Assembly: GCA_018798825.1 (NCBI GenBank)
Contig: CP076356.1
Coordinates: forward strand, 1-64,000
Source of the DNA: Ochrobactrum sp. BTU1
Lineage (GTDB): Bacteria; Pseudomonadota; Alphaproteobacteria; Rhizobiales; Rhizobiaceae
Direction: 5' to 3'
Length of the DNA: 64,000 nt
In this document: piece after piece, positions 37,893-46,209 of the stretch
Numbering within the stretch: position 1 is the first letter of the stretch
How the letters are laid out: every line of letters begins with the position of its first letter
Position numbers and translations under genes: made by a program
Notes under the pieces: model-generated
The model's input: only the letters and a program-made list of their open reading frames with translations
Told to the model about the DNA's origin: nothing
Database searches by the model: none

Positions 37893-38957
37893 ATGTCCCG
37901 TTTGTTCGTTCCGTTGAAGATTGGCGCTCTCGATTTGCCCAACCGCATCATCATGGCACCGCTCACCCGCAAGCGCGCTGGCGTCGAGCGCGTTCCGAAC
38001 GCCATGATGGCGGAATACTATCGGCAACGGGCTGGAGCTGGTTTGATCCTGAGTGAAGCGACCTCCGTGTCTCCTCAAGGTGTCGGCTATTGGGGCACAC
38101 CCGGCATTTGGAATGATGCACAGGTGGAGGGGTGGAAACACGTCACCCAAGCGGTTCACGAAGCTGGTGGCCGCATGTTTCTGCAGCTGTGGCACGTTGG
38201 CCGCATCTCCGACCCGGAACTCCTCGATGGCGAACTTCCGGTAGCACCCAGTGCGATCCCCGCGGCTGGGCATGTCTCGTCGCTACGGCCGAAGCGGTCA
38301 TATCCGGTGCCACGTGCGCTGGAAACCCAAGAAATTCCTGGGATCGTCGAGGATTTTCGCCGGGGCGCCGAGCGGGCGAAGGCGGCTGGCTTCGACGGGG
38401 TCGAACTGCATGCGGCCAATGGCTATCTCATCGACCAGTTTTTGCAGGACAAAACCAACAAGCGAACCGATCGATATGGCGGCTCGGTGGCGAACCGCGC
38501 CAGGTTCCTGCTCGAAATCGTGGATGCAGTGATCGAGGTGTGGGGTGCTGATCGTGTGGGAGTGCATCTCCGGCCTCGTGGCGAGGAACACGACATGGGC
38601 GACAGCAATCCCGGCGCGATCTTCGGTCACGTCGCCGACGAACTAGCGAAGCGGAAGCTCGCGTTCATTTTTGTCCGTGAGATCGAAGCCGAAGACAGTT
38701 TGCTCGGCGAGATCAAGCGCCGATTTGGTGGCCCGGTCATTGCCAACGAACTTATGTCCCAGGAAGACGGCGAGCGGTTTATCGAAGCCAGCATTGCCGA
38801 CGCGCTGGCATTTGGGCGCGACTACATCGCCACTCCCGACCTTGCAGAACGCCTTCAGCAGGGCCTACCCCTGAACATACCGAACAAGGATACGTTCTAC
38901 GGCGAAGGTCCAGAGGGTTACATTGACTATCCGAGATTCTCGCCGTTGCCTTGTTAA
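37893..38957 (+). CDS. Old Yellow Enzyme alkene reductase (NemA-like)
   Basis: A 354-residue FMN-dependent ene-reductase. LFVPLKIGALDLPNRIIMAP begins the TIM barrel, with SEATSVSPQGVGYWGTPGIW, FLQLWHVGRIS, the substrate-binding HAANGYLIDQFLQD and the NKRTDRYGGSVANRARF FMN/structural motif. It reduces activated C=C bonds (N-ethylmaleimide, nitrate esters, quinones) with NADPH in the cytosol. AAAGGAG lies well placed before the ATG. The segment after the RPRG turn is somewhat short of the usual family text but the frame is open to the end. Its divergent LysR neighbour probably controls it. Confidence 0.92.
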   Translation: MSRLFVPLKIGALDLPNRIIMAPLTRKRAGVERVPNAMMAEYYRQRAGAGLILSEATSVSPQGVGYWGTPGIWNDAQVEGWKHVTQAVHEAGGRMFLQLWHVGRISDPELLDGELPVAPSAIPAAGHVSSLRPKRSYPVPRALETQEIPGIVEDFRRGAERAKAAGFDGVELHAANGYLIDQFLQDKTNKRTDRYGGSVANRARFLLEIVDAVIEVWGADRVGVHLRPRGEEHDMGDSNPGAIFGHVADELAKRKLAFIFVREIEAEDSLLGEIKRRFGGPVIANELMSQEDGERFIEASIADALAFGRDYIATPDLAERLQQGLPLNIPNKDTFYGEGPEGYIDYPRFSPLPC

Positions 38958-39225
38958 GGCGGTCCGCTTAGCTGACCTTGCCACCTTGTTGAATGGCATC
39001 CGTCGCAAGTTTCGGGCATTTTCGCGGTAGCAGTAAGTCAGAGCCACTATACGCCAAATACGGCTTGCACACCCTCCGCAAGCGGGAAACTCGCTTTGGT
39101 GCCGGTGCTTACCGTGTTCGTAATCGAAGCCTCGCTCTTTCGTAGATTAAAGGGATCTCCCGATGCCACAGCTTTGAAGCACTTGATGACAGTCATTTCC
39201 TGTCAGAAATGCTCCTTATCGCCTG

Positions 39226-39366
39226 TCAACCATGTGTGATACCTCCTCCGGCGCGAAGCGCTATGCACACCATGATTGTTTCCGCAACCTCCTCTTTCGA
39301 GGCAGCAGCCTGGATAGCCCGCTTCGCGTGATCGGCAATGCAGCTAGAACACTGCGTTGTCGATTA
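39226..39366 (-). pseudogene. carboxymuconolactone decarboxylase-like (AhpD) 3' remnant
   Basis: On the minus strand a 46-codon frame reads CSSCIADHAKRAIQAAASKE and TIMVCIALRAGGG before a TGA. C-S-S-C-I-x-x-H followed by the A-L-R-A-G-G-G ending is the redox CxxC signature and C-terminal helix of CMD/AhpD proteins. The 5' half is missing (a TAA precedes in frame). It sits just after the MBL hydrolase gene and was probably the last gene of that operon. Confidence 0.7.
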
Positions 39367-39372
39367 ATCCGT

Positions 39373-40245
39373 TCAAAGGATAATGGTTTCCCCATCACCG
39401 GGAGTGCGCAGCTTGTCGGCGAAACCGTTGATCCGGGCAAACGCCCGTAGGTCAGCCCGGCTCACAGTGCAGTGGTTCACTGCTTCCATATGGCTGCCGA
39501 TCAGGAGGGTTTCTGGGACGGCTTTGTGGACCGAAAGCACATCTTGCGTTCCCATGATGATGCCGCCCTCGATCCCTACGACCATCGCATACCCGGTGTT
39601 CAGGATCGCCACATCTGGACGATGCGTTTTCAGAGCTGTCGCTACCCGTTCGTGCCAGATCGTGTCGCCAGCCAGATAGACGGTCTTTAGTCCGGCTTTC
39701 TTGAACACGACACCGCACGCCTCACCGAGAAGGTTGCCGATCTTGGCGTAGTGCGCCTCGGTCCCGTGACGGCCGTCCGTCTTGATGAGCTGTACACCCT
39801 TGAAGCTGGACGTGTCCGAAAGCACGCGCACATCGGAGAACCCCTGTCCCCGGATGGTTGCAGCATCCGCATCGTTCTGCGCGAAAATCGGCAGCGCCCT
39901 CGGCAGAACCTTGCCCGCTTCTTCATCCCAATGGTCTTCGTGCAGATGGGTGACGATCACCGCGTCCACGTCGATGATTTCTTCCTTCGTTATCGGAAGA
40001 TGCACAAGGGGATTGCGCTCCTCGCTGTTCACCGAGCCTTCAAAACCCGGCCAGGCGTGACGGTCCGAAAGCATCGGATCGACAAGAAAGCGAACGCCGC
40101 CATAGGCGATATGGAGCGTTGCGTTGCGTATCTGCGTGATTTTCACACTGCCCTGCGGCGTGGCGGTAACCTGCGCGCTTGTCGGAAAGGCACTGGCGAC
40201 AAGCGCAGCACCCGATAGGGCAAAAAGCTCTCTGCGTGTGGTCAT
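39373..40245 (-). CDS. MBL-fold metal-dependent hydrolase (UlaG-like), exported
   Basis: 290 residues. The N-terminus TRRELFALSGAALVASAFP looks like a twin-arginine-style signal. The metal site THLHEDHWD gives H100, H102, D104 and H105; later LAGDT and GSHMEAVNHC supply further ligands. The fold is the metallo-beta-lactamase type of the UlaG/YhfI subgroup, which hydrolyses esters, lactones or phosphodiesters. Its partners, an isochorismatase-like hydrolase and a CMD relic, are in one minus-strand unit under the divergent GlxA regulator. The substrate is unknown. Confidence 0.87.
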   Translation of the reverse strand: MTTRRELFALSGAALVASAFPTSAQVTATPQGSVKITQIRNATLHIAYGGVRFLVDPMLSDRHAWPGFEGSVNSEERNPLVHLPITKEEIIDVDAVIVTHLHEDHWDEEAGKVLPRALPIFAQNDADAATIRGQGFSDVRVLSDTSSFKGVQLIKTDGRHGTEAHYAKIGNLLGEACGVVFKKAGLKTVYLAGDTIWHERVATALKTHRPDVAILNTGYAMVVGIEGGIIMGTQDVLSVHKAVPETLLIGSHMEAVNHCTVSRADLRAFARINGFADKLRTPGDGETIIL

Positions 40246-40269
40246 GATAGTCTTCTCCCGAACAGGCCG

Positions 40270-40812
40270 TTAGCGAGCGAGGAAGGCGTCGGTGGAGATC
40301 ACTTCGCCATAGCCAAAGGAAAGCGCTGCCATCAGCGCCGCGTGCACCTGTGCCGCCGGAGTGGTGACACCGTCGAAGTTCAGATCAAGCGTTGCGCAGG
40401 CATCGTGAATCGTTATGGTTTTGTAGCCCAGATCGTTGGCTGCGCGCACCGTCGCATCGACGCACATATGGCTCATCGCGCCGACGACCACGACGTCCTC
40501 AATGCCGTTTTCCTTGAGCAGATCGCTCAACCCGGTTTCGCGGAAGGAGTTAGGGAAGTGCTTGGTGATGACGGGCTCATCATCCTTCGGCAGCACGGCT
40601 TGATTGATCTTGGCACCGTCGCTGTCGGGCACGAAGAGTTGTGCTCCGGGCATCTCGTGGCGAATGTTAATGACCAGATCACCTTTTGCGCGGGCATGAG
40701 CCATGACGCTTGCGGCATTGGTGGCTGCGGCGTCGATGCCATGAAGCGGGAGGTTGCCCGATGGCCAATATTCATTTTGAAGGTCAACGACCAGAATAGC
40801 GCGCTTCGACAT
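40270..40812 (-). CDS. isochorismatase-family cysteine hydrolase
   Basis: 180 residues with the complete triad: D10 (LVVDLQNEY), K84 (ITKHFPNSF) and C117 (SHMCVDATVR). These enzymes hydrolyse amides or vinyl ethers (nicotinamidase, ureidoacrylate hydrolase, isochorismatase). It is the first gene of the unit, 24 bp before the MBL hydrolase. The divergent GlxA-type regulator begins about 100 bp away and is the likely regulator. The exact substrate is not readable from sequence. Confidence 0.9.
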   Translation of the reverse strand: MSKRAILVVDLQNEYWPSGNLPLHGIDAAATNAASVMAHARAKGDLVINIRHEMPGAQLFVPDSDGAKINQAVLPKDDEPVITKHFPNSFRETGLSDLLKENGIEDVVVVGAMSHMCVDATVRAANDLGYKTITIHDACATLDLNFDGVTTPAAQVHAALMAALSFGYGEVISTDAFLAR

Positions 40813-40916
40813 GTCGAAAAATCCTTTCAGAGTTAGTTGTTGCTTGCGCCAAAGATCGTTTCAGGTGAGTGTTGTCGCAATTGGCGAAAACGACATAATG
40901 AAGGGCGATATCGACA

Positions 40917-41885
40917 ATGGCACATGTGCGGATAGGGATCCTGCTTTACCCAGGTGCGCAGACGTCGGCTGTGCTAGGATTGACCGACCTGTTCAAGGTC
41001 GCTTGCCGGTTGGCTGATAATGTCGTTTCCGCTACCCCGCGTCTGTTAGTGCTGCATTTGCAGCTCGAGGGCGATGAAGAGCCCGATATTGTTTTCCAAA
41101 GCGAGCCCGACGCAAGCGGGGAGGTCGCAGGTCCTTGCGACGTGCTGATCCTGCCGCCTTCGCTGGAGCCACCAATATCGGCAGAAGTTGCCACGCCGCT
41201 TGCGCGCTGGCTGCGCACACGTCATGGTGAGGGTTCGGTATTGGCTTCCCTCTGCGCCGGAGCCTTTCTTCTGGCGGAAACCGGGCTTCTCGGCGGACGA
41301 ACGATCACAACCCACTGGGGTTCTGCCGATGCCTTCCGCAATCGCTTCCCTGATGTGTCGCTCGATACAGATCGGCTGATCATCGACGGTGGTGATATCA
41401 TCTCGGTGGGTGGACTGATGGCATGGACCGATCTTGGCCTGAAGCTTGTGGAGCGTTTTCTTGGTCCTGTGGTAATGGCACAGACCGCACGAATGCTGCT
41501 GATTGATCCACCGGGACGAGAGCAGCGCTATTATAGCGGGTTCGCTCCACGGCTGACCCATGGGGACGCAGCGATCCTTAAGGCCCAGCATTTTCTTCAG
41601 GCGAATGGTGGCAAAGAAGCACGACTTGCGATCTTGGCCGAACAGGCAGGATTGGAACAACGCACCTTCCTGCGTCGTTTCCAGAAAGCCACTGGTATGA
41701 CCGCCACCGACTACGCTCAACGCTTACGAGTCGCCAAGGCCCAGGAGCTTTTGCAGTTCGGCCAATCTCCCATTGAACGCATCGCTTGGGAGGTCGGCTA
41801 TTCTGATCCCGGTGCGTTCAGCAAAATCTTCGTTCGCATTGTTGGACTGTCGCCAGGAGAATATCGCCAACGGTTCCGGGCCTGA
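40917..41885 (+). CDS. GlxA-family AraC regulator with DJ-1/PfpI domain
   Basis: 322 residues. The N-terminal DJ-1/PfpI-like domain (VRIGILLYPGAQTSAVLGLT, CDVLILPPSLE, nucleophile elbow ASLCAGAFLLAE with C113, LLGGRTITTHW) is followed by an AraC helix-turn-helix: LAILAEQAGLEQRTFLRRFQ, then PIERIAWEVGYSDPGAFSKI. Such proteins sense nitrogenous or reactive metabolites. Divergent placement from the isochorismatase-MBL unit implies control of that unit. Confidence 0.9.
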   Translation: MAHVRIGILLYPGAQTSAVLGLTDLFKVACRLADNVVSATPRLLVLHLQLEGDEEPDIVFQSEPDASGEVAGPCDVLILPPSLEPPISAEVATPLARWLRTRHGEGSVLASLCAGAFLLAETGLLGGRTITTHWGSADAFRNRFPDVSLDTDRLIIDGGDIISVGGLMAWTDLGLKLVERFLGPVVMAQTARMLLIDPPGREQRYYSGFAPRLTHGDAAILKAQHFLQANGGKEARLAILAEQAGLEQRTFLRRFQKATGMTATDYAQRLRVAKAQELLQFGQSPIERIAWEVGYSDPGAFSKIFVRIVGLSPGEYRQRFRA

Positions 41886-42257
41886 CCATGTTTCCTGACG
41901 GCCTGATACCGCATATATCCCGATTTTCAGGACAAGTTGGTGGTCTGAAATCAAAAATGTTTTGGTGCAAAAGGCGGCTGTAGGACTTAGTGGGCATCAT
42001 GAGGATCCCGCGGTGCCCAACGGCTGCTTTCTTGTTTAGTCTGTTTGAAAGCTTACTAGCCTCTTCACACCCCAAAGCTGCCGAAGAGCTTCCGCCCCCC
42101 TTGCGACCGTTTGTCGTTATGAATGACTTTCCATGAAGTGAACGCTAAGATGGTAGAGTTGGCGCCGATGTTGGAGATTTCCGCGGCAAAAAAGATAGAA
42201 AATTGACAGCAAAACCAAAATTTACATGGCCCTTAAGCACTAACGGAAAGAGAAATT
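41886..42257. other. intergenic, nothing recognised
   Basis: No ORF, repeat or strong hairpin was noticed. The last 30 bases carry the ribosome site of the next gene. Confidence 0.5.
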
Positions 42258-42671
42258 ATGCGGAAGATGGCGGTTATCCTAAGTGCCATTGCCTTGACGT
42301 ATTCGATCCCCGCGAAGGCTGATCGACTTGTTTGTTCTGAATCGGAGCATCTGCGCTACATGAGGATGGTCGGCGAGGTTGGCGAGATGGGAATCGCCCT
42401 TAACCCTGTGGGACAAGATCGTGCGGCTTTTGAAAGGTTGAAAGCAGCATATGAAAAGCTCAACCTGAAGGGACAGAAGACCTCGCTGTACGTCGCGCAT
42501 GTTCCCACCGGTCAGATTTATAGTCAGACATGTGCGAAAGAGCGTTGTACGATGGAAGAAATGTCAGCACCCGAACAGATCTGTTTGATCGATCATATGA
42601 ACCAATGTAGCTATGTTGCGCTTCGTTTCCGGGGCGAAGAGTTCTGCCTACTCCGTTCACCGCAAAACTAA
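42258..42671 (+). CDS. hypothetical periplasmic Cys-containing protein
   Basis: 137 residues with a signal peptide (cleavage near PAKA, residue 21) and a GGAAAGAG ribosome site. The mature part contains six Cys (RLVCSES, QTCAKERC, QICLID, NQCSYV, EFCLL), which probably form disulfides in the periplasm. No family is recognised. It is an isolated cargo gene before the recombinase of cassette 3. Confidence 0.65.
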   Translation: MRKMAVILSAIALTYSIPAKADRLVCSESEHLRYMRMVGEVGEMGIALNPVGQDRAAFERLKAAYEKLNLKGQKTSLYVAHVPTGQIYSQTCAKERCTMEEMSAPEQICLIDHMNQCSYVALRFRGEEFCLLRSPQN

Positions 42672-42936
42672 ACGTTTGATCCCCGGCAATTTAATGGATT
42701 TTCCGGCACGATCGCCTAACTCCGTTCGGTATGCAGCGAGTTTGTCTCGGAAATCCCGAACTTTGCATTCTCACGCGAATTTCTGTCGCAATAGTCGAGC
42801 AAGAATATCCGACTTACATGACAGATTTTTGCGGCACTACAGGCTGCGTCTACCCTCTCGCTGCTCGCAAACCGACTGACGGCATCCCACGCCATTTTCG
42901 ACATGAGCGGATCAGTTCCGCAATGGAGGCTCGGGC

Positions 42937-44073
42937 CTATAGCAATCTGGATGCCCGCCCGCTGCGCCGTTTGACGTTGTTGTAATAGTCGGAGGCCTGC
43001 TGCACGGAACGATGGCGCGATTGTTCCATGGCTTCCGGCAGGGGGATGCCGCGATTGGCCGCTTCGGTGAGATAGCCGGAGCGCAGGCCGTGCGCTGAAA
43101 ACTCCTCCGGCTTAAGCCCTGCCATTTGCGCGCGTTGCTTGACGATCCGGTTAACGGCGCTGGGTTCGAGCGCTCGTACGGAAACATTGCCCCAGCGATC
43201 GATTTTGCGAAACACACTGGCCTTGTCGATCTTGGCTGCTTCCAGCCAGCGGGTCAGGGCTTCGACGGGTCCGCCGGTCAGATAGACGATTTCATCGTAA
43301 TCAGCGCCACTGGTTTTGGTGCGGCCGAGATGGATGCCAAGAGAGGGCAGGGGAGCGCCGTCCTCATCAGTGACGGGCGACTGTTTGACGAGCTGTTCTA
43401 CGCGCAAACCGGCGATTTCGCTGCGCCTGCGCCCGCCCGAGGCAAAGGCCACCATCAGGATAGCGCGATCCCGCAATGCGGTTAGATCCTCGCCGGAACA
43501 CGTCGCCAGCAGCTTGCCCAGAATATCGCTGGTAATCGCATTGGCACTCTTGCGGCTGCGCGGCCGGTTGATGGCACGGACCGCAAGCCGGATTGCCGAT
43601 TTGATGGACGGTGACGAGAACGCGCCTTCCAGCCCGCGCCAGCGGGTCAGCGTCGACCAGTTGGCCAGGCGGCGGCGGACGGTAGCCGGTGCATGTGGCC
43701 CCGACACGCGCAGAAAGCCTTGTTGGCGCAATTCCTCTTCCACGTCGGCCGGCATGCCGTGATCGGGTTCGATCTCGCGCTGCTGCGGCCGCCAGAGATG
43801 ATGGGCAACGAATTTCAGCAACAGGGCTTCGGGCGCGGGGAAGGGCAGGGGGCTGTCGGTTGCAGCCATCGACCAGGCTTCGAGATAGGCCAGATCCGAA
43901 GTCAGCGCGCGCAGGGTGTTTTCGCCCATGCCTTCATTGACGAGATGCCGGAGCGTCTCGACATCCTCATCCGTCAATATCCCGGCCAGCATGTCGCGCC
44001 GGTTCATCGGCAAGACAGCTGCAAACGTATCAAGTTGCTGGGAACGCCATTCGATCGGCTTTTCTTTGGCCAT
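42937..44073 (-). CDS. tyrosine recombinase, cassette 3 (intact)
   Basis: A 378-residue sister of the recombinase at 34092-35234, with all catalytic positions (GGRRRSEIAGL, HLGRTKTSG, SAHGLRSGY, EQSRHRSVQQASDYYNN). Apart from the first 15 residues and scattered changes the two are nearly the same. The gene starts 2 bp after the vapC stop, so it is again the terminal gene of a vapB-vapC-int operon. The first residues (MAKEKPIEWRSQQLDTFAAV) differ from the other copies, as if each recombinase acquired its own N-terminus with its toxin-antitoxin partner. Confidence 0.93.
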   Translation of the reverse strand: MAKEKPIEWRSQQLDTFAAVLPMNRRDMLAGILTDEDVETLRHLVNEGMGENTLRALTSDLAYLEAWSMAATDSPLPFPAPEALLLKFVAHHLWRPQQREIEPDHGMPADVEEELRQQGFLRVSGPHAPATVRRRLANWSTLTRWRGLEGAFSSPSIKSAIRLAVRAINRPRSRKSANAITSDILGKLLATCSGEDLTALRDRAILMVAFASGGRRRSEIAGLRVEQLVKQSPVTDEDGAPLPSLGIHLGRTKTSGADYDEIVYLTGGPVEALTRWLEAAKIDKASVFRKIDRWGNVSVRALEPSAVNRIVKQRAQMAGLKPEEFSAHGLRSGYLTEAANRGIPLPEAMEQSRHRSVQQASDYYNNVKRRSGRASRLL

Positions 44074-44075
44074 CG

Positions 44076-44480
44076 CTACAATGTGGAAGATTCAGGGTGC
44101 AGTTTAAGGTCGGTTTTCCCGAAATCCTGTCCTTTAAACAGCAGCGGTGCTTTAGCAACACTGGCCACAGCATAGGAATAGCAGTCGCCCATGTTCAGCG
44201 CAGCCGGATGGCGTCCTTTGCCAAATCGATCAAATGCTTGTTCAGCGGCGCGATAATGCGCTTGATCGAAAGCTATTGCAGTGATGTTTGGCAAATCCAC
44301 GAGCTGGTGGATAATTGCAGCGGCATTCTGAAATCCCTTGCCTGTTAGAACCATCCGGGTTTCCAACAGCGTCGGCCAACCGATAATCACAGCCTCACGC
44401 CGCACCAGACGTTCAAAGGATATAGCTTCCGGCTCCCCCAGCGCCATCGCCAGGATAATCGACGTATCGATGGCGATCAT
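44076..44480 (-). CDS. vapC: VapC-type PIN-domain toxin
   Basis: 134 residues. D5 (IAIDTSIIL), E40 (TLLETRMVL), D99 (NMGDCYSYA) and D119 (FKGQDFGKTD) give the PIN metal site; the GxDFxxTD ending is typical of VapC. Probably a tRNA-cleaving toxin. Its ATG overlaps the antitoxin stop by 4 nt. Confidence 0.92.
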   Translation of the reverse strand: MIAIDTSIILAMALGEPEAISFERLVRREAVIIGWPTLLETRMVLTGKGFQNAAAIIHQLVDLPNITAIAFDQAHYRAAEQAFDRFGKGRHPAALNMGDCYSYAVASVAKAPLLFKGQDFGKTDLKLHPESSTL

Positions 44481-44740
44481 CGTGGCAATCCGTGCTCATC
44501 GTAGAGATCATCATGTGCAGAGGTCGTACCCTTTGGCACATCCCGGCGGCCTTCTGCCATGAGATCCAGAAGCGCATCCATAGGGGTGAGTGCCTGCTGC
44601 TGGCGCAATTCCTGATCGTAGCGCTCCAGCGCCCGCTCGACGAGCTTATTAATCGGCTGGCCAGTGCGTTTGGCCAGAGCATGGGCGAGATCACGTGCTT
44701 TGGAGCTGCGCACAGACAGCTGTGGTTCAGACATTGCCAT
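44477..44740 (-). CDS. vapB: VapB-type antitoxin (PSK/Rv0623-like)
   Basis: 87 residues. LSVRSSKARDLAHALAKRTG, then QPINKLVERALERYDQEL is the short ribbon-helix-type DNA-binding region of Rv0623-like VapB proteins. The tail ends HDDLYDEHGLPR. It heads the operon. The 27-bp inverted repeat at 44812-44838 lies between it and the divergent DUF1612 gene and may be its operator. Confidence 0.88.
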   Translation of the reverse strand: MAMSEPQLSVRSSKARDLAHALAKRTGQPINKLVERALERYDQELRQQQALTPMDALLDLMAEGRRDVPKGTTSAHDDLYDEHGLPR

Positions 44741-44811
44741 TCCTCATTGCTTTTGCAGATTATATAGCAATTAGCGGCTTAGATGGCAATTGTTTTACAT
44801 CAGATGGCTAA

Positions 44812-44838
44812 CATCCGATAAGAGGTACTTATCGGATG
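44812..44838. promoter_or_regulatory. 11-bp perfect inverted repeat, operator or recombination core
   Basis: CATCCGATAAG-AGGTA-CTTATCGGATG: 11-bp arms and a 5-bp spacer. The left arm is the same CATCCGATAA that begins repeat R2 (and, with one change, R1 and R3). Size and layout fit either a dimeric repressor site or the inverted arms of a tyrosine recombinase crossover site. Confidence 0.7.
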
Positions 44839-44924
44839 GTATTGGCACATCCAAACGGCTTACCCAGTGACGGACATTAAATAAGCACTGGTGTCCGTTT
44901 AACAGTTCATTTACTATAAATTCA

Positions 44925-46076
44925 ATGCGTTACGACCTCGACACTTTGCCTCTTCAGACCTTGCTACAGCCAATGGCCCGGGCCAGTGAAGCCTTGGCAC
45001 CTCTCGATGAGCGCCTTGCCCATTCGCCAGTCGGCGCGGGGCTGATCGAACGGTTTCATTTTGCCGATGCCTGCGCCTCGCTGTGGCTGGATGGTGAACT
45101 GGTCGAGGTGGAAGATCTCGTCCTGCACGAGGCGGCCCGCGATATCCGCTCGCCGAGCCACCAACTGACCATTGCCCGGGACGTGTTGCAGACCCGACGG
45201 CGCATTGTCGCGCAGTCGCCAGACTGGGCGCTGAGTGCGAATGGCTTGCGCAGTTTGCGGCAGGCGGGGCCAGCAGCATCTCTTGGGGATGATGGCATCG
45301 TCGCGGAGAGGAAGCGTACTGCAGATTACGATGAGGCAGTCGATCGGCAGGATCGGAACGGGGAGGGGATAAAAGATCACTTGGATGACGAGTTCGTCCT
45401 GCCTGGCATTGATCTCGACGCCATTGACGCGGTGCTTGCACGGTCCGAAACGGTTCTGGCCAAGGTGAAGGAGCCAGAGTGGTCGCAGAAGCCGGAGGCT
45501 GACCCGCTGATCCGCGATCCCGATTGGGATGAAGAGGAACGGTTAGAGCAATGGCGAACCGTGTTGCGGTCTATCAGCGATCTGCCGCCGGTGCTGCGGG
45601 CCATCCTAGCGCTCGATGCCTGGAACGAACTCGCAGTTTTGCAGCGCGCGCCTTGGTTGGGTCGTTTGTTGGCAGCCTCACTGCTGCGGCGCGACGGGCT
45701 GACCACCCAGGCGCATCTTCTGTCCATCAATGCCAGCCTGAAAACCATCCGTGTTGAACGGCGGCGTCATCGCAGTCTCGAAACCCGGCTTCTTGCCAGT
45801 CTTGAAGGGCTGATGGCCGGTATTGAGCTCGGCTTCAAAGAACATGACCGGCTGCTGCTGGCGCGGCAGATGCTGGAACGGCGCCTTGCGGGACGGCGCG
45901 CCACGTCCAATTTGCCGGGACTCATTGAACTGGTGCTGGCCAGGCCGTTGGTTTCGACTGGCCTCATCGCCAAAGAACTCGACATCACGCCCCGTGCCGC
46001 CCTGCGTCTCGTCGAAGAACTTAATCTGCGCGAAATGACCGGCAGGGGGCGGTTTCGGGCATGGCGAGTGCTGTAG
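44925..46076 (+). CDS. DUF1612 / HTH protein (RHE_PE00001 family)
   Basis: 383 residues. The N-terminal half (LAHSPVGAGLIERFHFADAC, then SLWLDGELVEVEDLVLHEA, and SPSHQLTIARDVLQTRRRI) and the C-terminal winged helix (LVSTGLIAKELDITPRAALR, then LVEELNLREMTGRGRFRAW) match a family common on rhizobial plasmids, annotated as DUF1612 plus HTH. The middle contains acidic ExxW-type text. Some members resemble Fic-related N-terminal modules, but no Fic catalytic motif is present here. The gene diverges from the vapBC-int cassette and probably shares its control region. Function is unknown; a DNA-binding role is inferred. Confidence 0.82.
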   Translation: MRYDLDTLPLQTLLQPMARASEALAPLDERLAHSPVGAGLIERFHFADACASLWLDGELVEVEDLVLHEAARDIRSPSHQLTIARDVLQTRRRIVAQSPDWALSANGLRSLRQAGPAASLGDDGIVAERKRTADYDEAVDRQDRNGEGIKDHLDDEFVLPGIDLDAIDAVLARSETVLAKVKEPEWSQKPEADPLIRDPDWDEEERLEQWRTVLRSISDLPPVLRAILALDAWNELAVLQRAPWLGRLLAASLLRRDGLTTQAHLLSINASLKTIRVERRRHRSLETRLLASLEGLMAGIELGFKEHDRLLLARQMLERRLAGRRATSNLPGLIELVLARPLVSTGLIAKELDITPRAALRLVEELNLREMTGRGRFRAWRVL

Positions 46077-46209
46077 AACGGACGGACACGCCAGTCCAAC
46101 TTCATCATCTCTGCTCCAAGCGCAGCCGGCAACTAATGAGCGGTTTTGCAGGTTGCCGCAAGAAGTCGACCCATTGCTGGCTTTCGTTGTCCAAATCTCC
46201 CCGAGGCGC

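Noticed and set aside
36875..38005. Longer start of the LysR gene at 38005
   Set aside because: The extension covers the divergent promoter and the OYE start; LysR proteins begin near the ITNTFAGVEVF segment at 37783.
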